A stretch of 64,000 nucleotides of DNA from Geomicrobium sp. JCM 19038 (GCF_000698125.1 NZ_BAXA01000005.1:183991-247990), one strand, 5' to 3'; shown: positions 9,234 through 17,917, counted from the stretch's first letter. Numbers and translations: made by a program. Notes: generated by a model not told the origin, from the letters alone.

Positions 9234-9256
9234 TATAACTTGTTAAACAAGGTATA
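9234..9256. promoter_or_regulatory. Putative PadR operator
   Basis: 23-bp palindrome with a perfect 13-bp core CTTGTTAAACAAG and TATA/TATA outer arms (10 of 11 pairs match). It lies 17 bases upstream of the padR start, between the promoter region and the gene. Assignment to PadR is by position. Confidence 0.6.
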
Positions 9257-9373
9257 TATTTATAATAGGTTAAGGTATCTTGTAATGCGAGGTAATTGAT
9301 GCAACAAAGACAGAATGTTTGAAACTTTTATTGAGTAACAAGCGTAACTTTATATACAATGGAGGTGACGAGG

Positions 9374-9577
9374 TTGAAGAAAGAGACACATAGTGTACTG
9401 TTTTTGATGTTGATTGCTTTTATCATAACGTATGTTGTTGCTTCAGCGAGTGCGCGTTTTGGAATTGATCCAACGACAGGAGTTGCTAGTCTGCTTATTA
9501 TTTGTACAGGTTATTACTTATCCACATTTGTGAATAAGGTCTTTGGAAACACCGTTAAATTGATCAACGATAGATGA
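9374..9577 (+). CDS. Small two-helix membrane protein
   Basis: 67 residues from TTG 9374, which has GGAGGTGAC at ideal spacing; the in-frame ATG at 9359 is too close to that site to use it. Two hydrophobic helices (about residues 9-28 and 36-54). No recognised family. It is divergent from padR. Confidence 0.65.
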   Translation: MKKETHSVLFLMLIAFIITYVVASASARFGIDPTTGVASLLIICTGYYLSTFVNKVFGNTVKLINDR

Positions 9578-9659
9578 TTCTGGAGCCGACCAGTGGGTTC
9601 TTATAGTAACATTAAAAGTGAATATGGATGCCGTTGACTTGTATAAGTATCACTTGCCA

Positions 9660-9705
9660 GGTAACACAAAAACACCCGATAGATTTGGATGTTTTTTGTG
9701 TTACC
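9660..9705. terminator. Long inverted repeat between convergent genes
   Basis: Arms GGTAACACAAAAACA and TGTTTTTTGTGTTACC around CCGATAGATTTGG. It lies between the small membrane protein and the convergent enoyl-CoA hydratase and probably terminates both; the T run sits inside the stem rather than after it. Confidence 0.5.
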
Positions 9706-9736
9706 TTAGTTATGGTAGCGATTACAAAAAGTGCAA

Positions 9737-10525
9737 TCACTCACCTTGAAAAACAGGATTTCTCTTCTCTAGAAAAGCTTGAACGCCTTCTTGAACGTCA
9801 TTTGTTTGGAAACATTTTTGAATGAGTAAATATTCTTGTTTGAGTAAAGTCGTCAGGTCAATGTCGTTGCTTGCTGTTAAGAGACGTTTCGAATAGGTCA
9901 TGGCAACGGGTGGTCCTGCTGCAATTTCTTTTGCCAAGTCAAGTGCATGGTTGTATAAGTCTTCGTCTGGTAACACATCGTTTACGAGTCCCAGCTCTTT
10001 TGCTTCTTGAGCGCCAATATCCCGACCCGTAAAGATCAATTCTGCTGCTTTCGGATAACCAATTAATCGAGGTAAAAAGTACGACATTCCTGCATCTGGA
10101 CTTAAACCTCTACGAATATAGCCAGTCGTCACTTTGGCACTTTCACTAATAAAGCGAATGTCACAGGCTAGTGAAAGGGCAAATCCTGCACCCGCTGCCA
10201 CTCCGTTAATTGCGGCAATCACCGGTTTATCACACTGAACAATTCCCAATGCTTGATGCCCGACCCATCCAAGATCATCTAACGTTTCATGTCGTGTTTT
10301 CTCGGATGCTTTTTGGTTTCCGAGATCCTCAAGGTCAAGCCCTGCACAGAACCCACGTCCATTCCCCGTGACAATGACTGCCCGTACTTCATCATCGAGT
10401 GAAGCTTCTTTAAACGCTTGTACAATTTCTAAACTGAGTTGACTGTTAACCGCATTCAGCCGTTCTGGACGATTCAATTTGAGTGTGCGTACGCCATCCT
10501 TTGTGTCGACGAGAATGTGTTCCAT
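9737..10525 (-). CDS. Enoyl-CoA hydratase/isomerase family protein
   Basis: 262-residue crotonase-fold enzyme. The oxyanion-hole segments are visible (GRGFCAGLDLEDLG and the later INGVAAGAGFALSLACD), as is the CoA-binding N terminus LNRPERLNAVN. AAGGAGG precedes the ATG. It has the length of single-domain hydratases in fatty-acid or phenylacetate breakdown. It stands alone, so the substrate cannot be named. Confidence 0.88.
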   Translation of the reverse strand: MEHILVDTKDGVRTLKLNRPERLNAVNSQLSLEIVQAFKEASLDDEVRAVIVTGNGRGFCAGLDLEDLGNQKASEKTRHETLDDLGWVGHQALGIVQCDKPVIAAINGVAAGAGFALSLACDIRFISESAKVTTGYIRRGLSPDAGMSYFLPRLIGYPKAAELIFTGRDIGAQEAKELGLVNDVLPDEDLYNHALDLAKEIAAGPPVAMTYSKRLLTASNDIDLTTLLKQEYLLIQKCFQTNDVQEGVQAFLEKRNPVFQGE

Positions 10526-10627
10526 ATTCGTTCCTCCTTAGTGATTGAAATCGTTTATTGCATCGATTGAGAGGTGCTTTAAGAAAGGGTATACATAAAG
10601 GTTAACGTAACACAATTGTTCATTTAG

Positions 10628-10656
10628 TTGAAGTAGTAATATTCAGATTATATATA
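10628..10656 (+). promoter_or_regulatory. Sigma-A type promoter of the holin-like toxin gene
   Basis: TTGAAG and TATATA separated by exactly 17 bases, about 70 bases upstream of the start codon at 10727. Confidence 0.55.
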
Positions 10657-10726
10657 AAGAGATTTAAGTAGCTGAATTACTCATGTGTGGGCGTTGGTAC
10701 ATCCCTTAAAGAGAGGGAGTGATGCC

Positions 10727-10882
10727 ATGTCGGTATATGAAGCGTTGACGTTAGTAGTCAGTTCCATGCTTCTCTTAACGCTGCTAACTTTTATCGTTTT
10801 GATGCTGACAAAAAAGAAACCAGCTAACAGGAGTCAACAAGTTTTTAAAGTGATACGCAAACTAATTTATCGCTCTTTTTAA
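10727..10882 (+). CDS. Putative holin-like toxin (type I toxin candidate)
   Basis: 51 residues from ATG 10727 with GGGAGTG before it. The start MSVYEAL, one hydrophobic helix and the following TKKK basic end match the small holin-like toxin family that includes TxpA/BsrG-type peptides of Bacillus, whose expression is held down by an antisense RNA. The C-terminal tail (to IYRSF) is longer and more basic than in the shortest members. I could not pick out a convincing antisense RNA promoter by eye in the 3' flank. Too short to be sure by reading alone. Confidence 0.65.
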   Translation: MSVYEALTLVVSSMLLLTLLTFIVLMLTKKKPANRSQQVFKVIRKLIYRSF

Positions 10883-10990
10883 AGTAGTGTGCCTTCGACA
10901 ATCGGTCCATTCAACTGAAGAAAGTAATACTTTGTAACCACTGACAGGGGAGGTTATTAAGGTATATTTTTGTGTAAAATAAACTTTACA

Positions 10991-11034
10991 TAAAGTAAAA
11001 AATAAATTACAATAAGTGAAGATTACTTTACTTA
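10991..11034. promoter_or_regulatory. Repeated TAAAGTAA/TTACTTTA elements upstream of the XRE gene
   Basis: TAAAGTAA near 10991 and its complement TTACTTTA near 11022, plus AATAAGT/ACTTATT arms around 11013-11036. The dyads overlap the promoter region of the XRE regulator and are plausible autoregulatory operators; this is inference from position. Confidence 0.4.
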
Positions 11035-11055
11035 TTGGAGGGGATGAATAAATTA

Positions 11056-11289
11056 ATGGGAGAAAAAGGCGGGAACTTAACTAATCGAATTACAGTTTTA
11101 AGAGCTGAATTCAAAATGACACAAAAAGATTTAGCTGAAAGGGCAGGAGTAAGTAGACAGACAATAATTTCGATTGAGAAGAATAAATATACCCCATCTT
11201 TAACACTAGCTTTTGAAATAGCAGAAGTTTTTGGGGTAGAAATAAATGATGTGTTTCAATATACCAAATTTGAAGAGGAGAGATTATGA
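11056..11289 (+). CDS. XRE family transcriptional regulator
   Basis: About 77-residue Cro/CI-type helix-turn-helix protein (KMTQKDLAERAGVSRQTIISIEK is the HTH), the whole protein being little more than the DNA-binding domain. GGAGG at 11037-11041 is too close to ATG 11044 and somewhat far from ATG 11056, so the start is uncertain by four codons. It overlaps the next gene, and such XRE/small membrane protein pairs are common in Bacillus. Confidence 0.85.
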   Translation: MGEKGGNLTNRITVLRAEFKMTQKDLAERAGVSRQTIISIEKNKYTPSLTLAFEIAEVFGVEINDVFQYTKFEEERL

Positions 11290-11582
11290 TGGAAACGTTA
11301 ATAAACATCACAAATGGATTAACTGCATTTGCTTTGTTTGCTTTTGTCATACTAGTAATTCTTATGAAAAAAGAAGGTAAAGATGAAAGAGCTCAATATT
11401 TGGGCTATAAACTCTTTAGTTTCTTATTTACATTTTTAATGGGAGGATTAGCTTTAATTATCTTTATAACAGGGTGGGAGCCGATTGATTATATTTTACT
11501 AAGAGTTTGTATTACTACTTTGATGTCACTTAATATATTCATTGGTTTGGGTTATTGGATATATATTAGTAAGAAAATATAG
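11286..11582 (+). CDS. Small membrane protein paired with XRE regulator
   Basis: 98 residues with three hydrophobic helices and a charged KKEGKDERAQ loop after the first. Its start overlaps the end of the XRE gene, so it is co-translated. Probably regulated by, or signalling to, the XRE protein; its function is unknown. Confidence 0.75.
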   Translation: MMETLINITNGLTAFALFAFVILVILMKKEGKDERAQYLGYKLFSFLFTFLMGGLALIIFITGWEPIDYILLRVCITTLMSLNIFIGLGYWIYISKKI

Positions 11583-11714
11583 TTAATCAGGTAAGCTTGT
11601 GCGGCTAAAGGTCGCAATCCTGTAATAAAAATTGCGCTTAACTTTGTGAAGGGCCATTTAATTCAATAACTTGTGTGATATAAGTAAAACGAAAGAGATT
11701 AAGGTGAATCGTTA

Positions 11715-12218
11715 ATGAATATTCGTATTTTAAATAAGTCTGATGCCCTGTTGTACCAAGAATTACGATTGAGTGGATTAAAAGTCAATCCAGAAGCATT
11801 TGGTTCAACATATGACAGAGAAGAAAAATTCAACTTTGAAACTGTCGTAGAACGATTAAATCCAACGAAAGATAAATTTGTTCTAGGTGCTTTTAATAAA
11901 AGTGGTTCGTTAGTTGGGATCGTTACCTTTATACGTGAAAACAGCCTTAAAACCAGTCATAAAGGGAATGTTTTCGGAATGTATGTAGCACCGGAAGGTC
12001 GAGGTCAGGGTTTGGGGAAATCACTTATGATTGAGCTTATAAAGAATGCAAAAAATTGTACTGGTTTAGAACAAATAAACTTAACAGTTGTATCTGCAAA
12101 TGATTCCGCAAAGAAGTTATACAATTCCGTAGGATTCGAGGTCTATGGCGTAGAGCGAAATGCCCAAAAATTTAATGGGGAGTATTTAGATGAAGATTTG
12201 ATGGTTCTATATATCTAA
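11715..12218 (+). CDS. GNAT family N-acetyltransferase
   Basis: 167 residues. The acetyl-CoA-binding motif is clear: MYVAPEGRGQGLGKSLMIELI, followed by the NLTVVSANDSAKKLYNSVGF block. The N-terminal part (LRLSGLKVNPEAFGSTYDRE) is typical of the small-molecule/protein N-acetyltransferases of bacilli. GGTGA precedes the ATG. Substrate unknown. Confidence 0.88.
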   Translation: MNIRILNKSDALLYQELRLSGLKVNPEAFGSTYDREEKFNFETVVERLNPTKDKFVLGAFNKSGSLVGIVTFIRENSLKTSHKGNVFGMYVAPEGRGQGLGKSLMIELIKNAKNCTGLEQINLTVVSANDSAKKLYNSVGFEVYGVERNAQKFNGEYLDEDLMVLYI

Positions 12219-12439
12219 CTAAAAAGCTGACTGAAACTGGTGCTTCACTTCAATAATGCAACATAAAGGCTTTTTCGCAATCGGGCGCTTTAATGGTACA
12301 AAGTTATTAAATTTGGCATCACTAAATAAATCTTGCTCAAAATCAATTTCAAAATGAAGATTATAATTATTAGTGATCGACCTGCAAATTCTTCTGCCTC
12401 GTTAACATGGTAAAGATCCAATTCAATAAGTTATTAGCT

Positions 12440-13166
12440 GAAGCCATAATGGCTACTTTATATGGCTTCACTTTGTTTCTCTTCTTCTCATAAAACATCC
12501 GTAACTTTGGGTTAATATTCCCCCAAATCGAACATTGTGCAGCCAAGAAAATGGCATGACGAAGATGCCTTGATCCACGTTTTTTTTATACGAGTAGAAG
12601 AAGCTGTAAAGCAACCAGAGGAGAACACCCCAGGATCAATTCCGGTAAAAGCGAAAGCTTTCTTGCGTTTAAAAGTTATGAATGTCCCCGATCTCCGCAG
12701 AATCATAGAGGAGGTAAGTTTTCCGACGCCAGGTATAGAAGATATAATATTAAAGCCGGTCAATGCGTTCGATTTCGGACTCGAGTCCAGCCATATGCTC
12801 TTTCTACTGTTTCAACATGTTGATTTGCATAAGAAGATCGAAGAGAAGACCTTCATTTTGTGGCTTTATTCCCCGCCCATTTTAATGAACGTGCTGGTTT
12901 AATGGCTTCATAGACCACTTGCTTGAGTTCATCTATAGAATGCTTGAGCACCTCTTTTGTGGATGGAAAGGCTTCAATGAAACAAAGAGATATGTTTGAA
13001 TATATTCATTAAACAGCTTTGGATATGTAGGAAAAAGCTGGTCAACGGTAGAACGAAATTGTAACTTTACCTGCGTCATCATGCCGTTTACATGATCAAA
13101 CGTGTGACGTTTGTCGCCAGTGGGGCGAAACCGCGAGTTCTTATAGTGCACCATAAACAAGAACAC
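12440..13166 (-). mobile_element. Decayed IS110-family transposase
   Basis: The minus strand holds pieces of an IS110-type transposase in several frames: a middle part (about 13166-12935, with VDQLFPTYPKLFNEYIQT), an LESEIERIDRL coiled-coil piece near 12775, and the C-terminal Transposase_20 domain (about 12740-12545, IISSIPGVGKLTSSMILR and the FAFTGIDPGVFSSG block). The N-terminal catalytic DEDD part is missing and several stops and frameshifts interrupt the rest. A hairpin with GAAGCCATA/TATGGCTTC arms at about 12440-12468 may mark the old downstream end. Confidence 0.75.
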
Positions 13167-13252
13167 CTTACTAAAATAGATCTTCTTGTTTTGTTTTTTT
13201 AAAAGTTTGAAATATAATAAGTATTAATTTGCAAATGATTTGAGGATACAAA

Positions 13253-13600
13253 ATGTCAAAAAAGAGCATCTATTTATTACTTGGTATTGCAATCTCAATA
13301 GAGATTATAGGAACGTTATTCATGGAATTGTCTGAGGGCTTTACACAAGTCATTCCTACTATTATTGTGTTTACGTTTTATATATTAGCAGTGTTGTTAA
13401 GTATAGTTATATTGAAATATATGGAGGTTGGCTATTTTAACGCTGTCTGGTCAGGTTTGGGTACCGTTGTTGTAGTGATACTTGGTATTATTCTTTTTAA
13501 CGAATCTATAAATGCCCTAAAGATCATTAGCTTGGCATTCATCGTTGCAGGAATTCTCTTGCTGAATTTGGGGACGGACAAAAAGAGGGATAGCATCTAA
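13253..13600 (+). CDS. SMR family efflux protein, subunit with the conserved Glu
   Basis: 115-residue, four-helix small multidrug resistance protein. The essential membrane Glu (Glu14 of EmrE) is present in SIEIIGTLFMELSEGF, and the GYFNAVWSGLGTV segment matches the family GxxYAxWxG motif. It overlaps the next gene by one base, so both are made together as a paired SMR transporter, probably a heterodimer that exports cationic compounds by proton exchange. Confidence 0.9.
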   Translation: MSKKSIYLLLGIAISIEIIGTLFMELSEGFTQVIPTIIVFTFYILAVLLSIVILKYMEVGYFNAVWSGLGTVVVVILGIILFNESINALKIISLAFIVAGILLLNLGTDKKRDSI

Positions 13601-13914
13601 TGGGTTACTTGTATTTATTAAGCTCTATTATTGCTGCATGTGTAGGCAACGTTTTAATGAAAAAGTCGGACGGTTTTAAGAATAAGATTGTAACTATATC
13701 AGCAATTAGTTGTTACACAATAGTTCCTGTCTTTTTAATACTTAGCATTAACTATATAGAGGTCGGAATAGTCTATGCGGTTTGGTCTGGTAGTACAATT
13801 TTAATTGTAGCGATCTTAGGAATGTTATTTTTTAACGAATCCATTGGTCGTAATAAAATATTGGCTCTTGTATTAATATCATTAGGAGTCATTATGATTC
13901 AACTATCTAGCTGA
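13600..13914 (+). CDS. SMR family efflux protein, subunit lacking the conserved Glu
   Basis: 104-residue four-helix SMR protein with the VYAVWSGSTILIV motif, overlapping the previous stop by one base. Aligned on LMKxSxGF, the first helix reads IIAACVGNVLMKKSDGF, so the proton/substrate-binding Glu is replaced by Ala. It therefore cannot work as a normal homodimer and must depend on its partner. Tandem SMR pairs usually keep the Glu in both chains, which makes this pair unusual. Confidence 0.88.
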   Translation: MGYLYLLSSIIAACVGNVLMKKSDGFKNKIVTISAISCYTIVPVFLILSINYIEVGIVYAVWSGSTILIVAILGMLFFNESIGRNKILALVLISLGVIMIQLSS

Positions 13915-14242
13915 ATTTTCCCTGAGCTCAATGATTTTGTTTACAACATTTGTTAAAGATTAGAGGTGAAAATATACACGATTCACACATTTACATATTA
14001 TGGTAAATGTTTTATTATCAATGATTATTGAACTGCATAAAAGCAATGAAAGTACCTTGTTTTGTAAATGGCTTTATATCAAGGGTTTCAGAACTTTTTA
14101 AGTTAACATAGTTAGTTATTAACGGAAGTCATTTTGTATATCAATGAAGGTAGTAGTCATAAAACAATAAATTAATTTACAAAATATTCTTTATAATGTA
14201 GCATCCTATTTACACAGAGATAAATATATAGGGGGGGATAAT
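13915..14242. other. AT-rich gene-free stretch
   Basis: No coding signal on either strand. It holds a short dyad around CATTTACATATTATGGTAAATG (about 13988-14010) and the promoter region and GGGGGGGA ribosome binding site of the next lipoprotein gene. Confidence 0.5.
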
Positions 14243-14614
14243 GTGAAAAGAATATGTTTGTTACTATTAGCGTCTACTCTCATTCTGGTCGGTTGTAGTC
14301 AGATAATTGAACAAAGTCATGAAGGTGATACATGGAGAGTGGAATTTCAAACAGATCAAACAATTGAAGATAGAGAAGAAAGTTCCTTTACATTTACTTA
14401 TCTTCCCGAAAATAAAGAAGACGTTGAAGAATTTAGTTTTGTAACAAGTACAGGGATAACCAAAAAAGGTATTATTTTAGATCAAAGCGGAACACATACA
14501 GATACTAGTTTCTGTACTGGGTGTGCTCAATCCCCTGATCACCCCATAGATATTGAAATTAGTTGGATTACAGTTGAAGGTGAAGAGTTTGACAAAGCCA
14601 TTACTCTAAACTGA
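14243..14614 (+). CDS. Hypothetical lipoprotein with CxxC motif
   Basis: 123 residues from GTG 14243 with a very strong GGGGGGGA site. Lipobox ILVGC-S places the lipidated Cys at residue 18. The mature domain is acidic and beta-rich and contains a CTGC pair late in the chain (FCTGCAQSPDHP), which could form a disulfide or bind a metal. No family recognised. Confidence 0.75.
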   Translation: MKRICLLLLASTLILVGCSQIIEQSHEGDTWRVEFQTDQTIEDREESSFTFTYLPENKEDVEEFSFVTSTGITKKGIILDQSGTHTDTSFCTGCAQSPDHPIDIEISWITVEGEEFDKAITLN

Positions 14615-14661
14615 TTGAAAAATCAATCTTTAAAGGATTTTCAGAGGTTCTCGACACTCTG

Positions 14662-14706
14662 AATAACCAGACAAATCCAACTAGGGTTTGTCTGGTTATT
14701 TTTTAT
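14662..14706 (+). terminator. Terminator after the lipoprotein gene
   Basis: Stem AATAACCAGACAAA/TTTGTCTGGTTATT followed by a T run. Confidence 0.85.
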
Positions 14707-14828
14707 TTACGGGATTTTTCTATGCGCATATTAAGATCGTGAGTCCCAGACGCCGTTTAGGGGTTACTAAATATGAACAAGTGAGGTATTACTAGCTAAC
14801 GCAAATCAATCAATACGGCTGTAAGTCA

Positions 14829-16043
14829 TTACACTTTAGATTCTGCAATCACTAGTTTCCTTTGCCCGGCCACAAGTCCAAACAGCGCAATGCAAGTCGC
14901 AACAATCATTAGAATCACGTAGGCACTGTCCAGCCATTTGTCCATTGCGCAACGGTTCCAAGAAGAATCGGTCCAGTCGCTGCAATGAGATACCCGACAG
15001 ATTGGGCCATTCCCGATAATTGAGCCGATTCGGTTACTGTGCGTGTTCGTAAGACAAAGAACATCATCGCTAAACTAAACGTTGTGCCAGCGCCCATGCC
15101 AGTTAGAATAAGAAATACAAGAATGAAATACGAACTTGAAAGGGACGTTCCGAGTAAACCGGTAAACAATAATACCCCAGATAAGAAGGCGAGCATGCGT
15201 TGATTGTGCATTTTAGCGGCAATAATCGGAACGATAAACGTCGCTGGGATGAGCCTACTTGGTAAATGGCCATAAACCATCCAGCTTCGGTTGCATCAAA
15301 TCCTTTTTCGAGCATCATATCAGGGAGCCACGTAAAGATGCTGTATGGGATAAACGATTGAAAGCCCATGTATAACGTTACGGCCCAAGCGATTTTTGAT
15401 TTAAACAAGGCAGAAGGTGTTGATTGTTCACTTTACCTGGCATTTTTTTATCTTCTGAGAGGATTGCCGGTAGTCGCAGTAGAAGAACGATGATTGCGAA
15501 TACAGACAAGATGCCCCAAAGCTGTAAAGCGCCTTGCCAACTAAACATGGATGACGATGCAACGGGAACAGATACGCCGGACGCCAATGCTCCAAAGACG
15601 TTCATGGAGACTGAATAAATGCCAGTCATCATACCGATTCGATAAGGAAAACTCATTTTTATTAAGCCAGGCATGAGTACGTTACCGACAGCGATTCCGA
15701 GTCCTAATAACACGGTTCCCGTTAATAATAAAGAAGCAGAGCCGGTAGAACGTATGAAAATCCCAAATGCTAACAGCACCATCGCCAAGAGTAATGTAAT
15801 TTCCATGCCGTATTTTCTCGATAGCCTAGGTACAAATGGAGAGAAGAGGCCAAAAGCAAGAAGTGGAAGTGTATTTAAAAGTCCAACCGTAGAGTTAGAA
15901 ATTTGAAGATCTTCCCGTATAAATGGAATGAGCGGACCGACGGAAGTCATCGGTGAACGTAAGGTTGAAGCAATAATTAAAATGGCTAAAATCAGTAAAA
16001 ATGTATAATAACGATTGGATTGCTTTTCGGGTGAAAGTTGCAA
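14829..16043 (-). pseudogene. MFS transporter (CynX/NimT type), split by three frameshifts
   Basis: Twelve-helix major facilitator of about 400 residues. The first half (ASTLRSPMTSVGPLIPFIRE..) is the cyanate/nitroimidazole transporter-like branch. TTG 16043 behind AAGGAGGT is the likely start. The frame breaks near 15405, 15255 and 14940, and in each case adding a single base (for example a fourth A before TGGCTGGAC) restores a continuous, well-conserved protein to the stop at 14829. No other damage is visible, so sequencing error is as likely as real decay. Confidence 0.8.
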
Positions 16044-16212
16044 TTGAACCTCCTTATCACTGCTGAAGAAGTGTATCACAAAAGCAGGGCATTATAAATA
16101 TATGTTTTTTAAGTAAAACATGGGAGAGCGCGATTACAATGATGAAGGAACTCGTTACACGTTAAATGATCAACGCATAGAAATGATAGACAGTGTTAAG
16201 ACAACCAGAATA

Positions 16213-16238
16213 GCACAGGTTCATCATGCAACCTGTGC
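16213..16238. other. Hairpin in gene-free stretch 16080-16325
   Basis: Perfect stem GCACAGGTT/AACCTGTGC without a T run on either side. The surrounding 250 bases show no gene. Confidence 0.4.
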
Positions 16239-16325
16239 GACTAGCATGTAACGTTTGCGCACGTGTTCTCAAGCAAGGCATTAGTGCGTAGAAAGCCAAA
16301 TGTACCGAACATGATCATCCATCGT

Positions 16326-16769
16326 TCAAATCGTAAACTTTATGTTGTGATCTCGGTCAATATATACGATCGCTTCACCTAAGCCCATCTCTTGATATGT
16401 GTAATAATCATCGCCATAAACGTCAATCGCTTTCTTGGCTGGATCGCCAATTTGGATGCCGGAGGATGTCTGTAGATCCTCACCCATTGAGATTGATGTA
16501 ATTTCATGAGCGTCATTCGTATGAACATAATAAGTCGCTGATTGATAACCGTAGCCATCAGGTTGAAGAGAACGCTCAAACTCACCGACGGATCGCAACG
16601 TATCTTCATCAACGCTCATGTGTAATGAGAAAGGTTCAATCGATTCGTGACTAAGGTCTGTAGAAGAAGTGAAGAGTTGTTGATTAGGATAAAGTGCTAT
16701 TGCTAGAATTACAATAATTAGTAAAAGCAAAAGAATGGCTAACGCTATAAATCCCCGTTTTCGTGTAAT
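16326..16769 (-). CDS. Hypothetical membrane-anchored protein, likely ATT start
   Basis: A secreted or anchored protein of about 147 residues, with a C-terminal domain rich in Tyr/Asp (IGDPAKKAIDVYGDDYYTY). The first conventional start (TTG 16730) falls inside the hydrophobic helix and has no ribosome binding site. A perfect GGAGGTGA (plus-strand 16776-16783) lies six bases before an in-frame ATT at 16769, which adds TRKRGFIALA and so supplies the positive charges expected before the membrane segment. I take ATT as the start. Confidence 0.65.
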   Translation of the reverse strand: MTRKRGFIALAILLLLLIIVILAIALYPNQQLFTSSTDLSHESIEPFSLHMSVDEDTLRSVGEFERSLQPDGYGYQSATYYVHTNDAHEITSISMGEDLQTSSGIQIGDPAKKAIDVYGDDYYTYQEMGLGEAIVYIDRDHNIKFTI

Positions 16770-16870
16770 GAAAATTCACCTCCGATCGTCCATGTTTATA
16801 CGATCATTGTCGAGTTATCGGAATTTTGGTTACACTCGCGGTGTTAATTTGCGATATAGCTACGGTTCGT

Positions 16871-17311
16871 TTAAGAATACCTTTTGTGTTGTTCTATTAA
16901 GGATTCATCCCATTTGTCTTGTGGCAACTTCGTGATTAATTCGATTAAATTACCGTCTGGGTCTCGTACATGTGCGGTTGAAATTCCCCATAGTGGCTTT
17001 TCTTGAATGCTTGATTCGAACGTACCACCTCGTTTCTTAATTTCACGTACAGTTTCTTCTAAATTGGAAACTTCAAAAATACACATGAACGAATCTTGAG
17101 ATAAAGCTCGTTTTGGTAGACCCGTCGTTCCGACCGTCTCAGCAATGAGTTCTTTTTTGAACAGCGCTAATACGCTTCCTTCACCAACATCAAAGCTGGC
17201 ATAATTCCCACCGGGTTCTCCCCAAGTGAGTGAGAACCCCATCACTGTTTCATAGAAGTGCAGACAATCATCGAAATGCGAGACGAGTAAGCGAATGTTA
17301 TCAAATTTCAT
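16871..17311 (-). CDS. VOC family (glyoxalase/dioxygenase-like) protein
   Basis: 146 residues. The beta-alpha-beta-beta-beta modules are recognisable: RLLVSHFDDCLHFYETVMGF at the start and AHVRDPDGNLIELIT near the end, the second giving the usual metal-ligand Glu. Strong AAGGGGGG site. Members include glyoxalases, dioxygenases and antibiotic-binding proteins; the specific role is open. Confidence 0.85.
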   Translation of the reverse strand: MKFDNIRLLVSHFDDCLHFYETVMGFSLTWGEPGGNYASFDVGEGSVLALFKKELIAETVGTTGLPKRALSQDSFMCIFEVSNLEETVREIKKRGGTFESSIQEKPLWGISTAHVRDPDGNLIELITKLPQDKWDESLIEQHKRYS

Positions 17312-17348
17312 GTGAACCCCCCTTATATGTTGTGAAAATTACAACTCT

Positions 17349-17822
17349 TTAGCGTTGACTATTCGTAACTGCGCGTTTAATTTGCGCAATGTGATAGAGG
17401 TCGTGTTCAGCTAGTCCAGTGAAATAATCTTAGAATCGTAGGCGTGTTTTCCCAATGGTGAAAGGTTGTTCCCATCGATTTATAGGGAGCTCTTGAATTG
17501 CTGTTAGAAGACGTGTTCTCACGAAAGTAAATTGATAAATCGTGGTGCTCTTTTCTTCGTTTCTAGATTTCAACGCTGATGAGTGGTTAATGATTGTTGC
17601 GTCAGGACCCTTTGCTAATTGCTCGTTTGTGAATAGATAAGGAATTCGCTTTTATAAGATAAATTCATCCCACGGTATGAAGTGTCCGATTACTTCAGCA
17701 ACGGTCCACTTCCCGTATTCAATTTCTTTTCGCCACGTTTCTTCGCTTACATCGTACAAGGATTATACGAAATTCATCGTTTGCTTGTGATGTTCTAAGA
17801 TTTCTGTTTTTCTTTCGTTCAT
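17349..17822 (-). pseudogene. DinB superfamily gene with three in-frame TAA stops
   Basis: Read in one unbroken frame, the minus strand gives a DinB/YfiT-like protein from ATG 17822 to the stop at 17349: MNERKTEILEHHKQ, KWTVAEVIGHFIPWDEFIL, and the closing GLAEHDLYHIAQIKRA with the metal-binding His pair. TAA codons interrupt it after NFV, after DEFIL and after RLRF. There is no frameshift. Three separate nonsense changes with otherwise intact reading suggest a recently inactivated gene. Confidence 0.75.
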
Positions 17823-17867
17823 AACATCAACTCACTTTTCTACTAAAAGCTTATCATAACGTGAAAG

Positions 17868-17901
17868 AGGCACAAGCGAAGGTTACCGATCGCTTGTGCC
17901 T
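17868..17901. terminator. Hairpin downstream of the flavin reductase gene
   Basis: Perfect 12-bp stem AGGCACAAGCGA/TCGCTTGTGCCT; on the minus strand it is followed by CTTT. Confidence 0.65.
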
Positions 17902-17917
17902 AACTTTATTTAGCGTT

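Noticed and set aside
10883..11034. Antisense RNA gene for the holin-like toxin
   Set aside because: No minus-strand -35/-10 pair with good spacing was visible; not reported as a feature.
12537..12902. 121-codon plus-strand frame at the IS110 remnant
   Set aside because: Antisense to the recognisable transposase domain on the minus strand.
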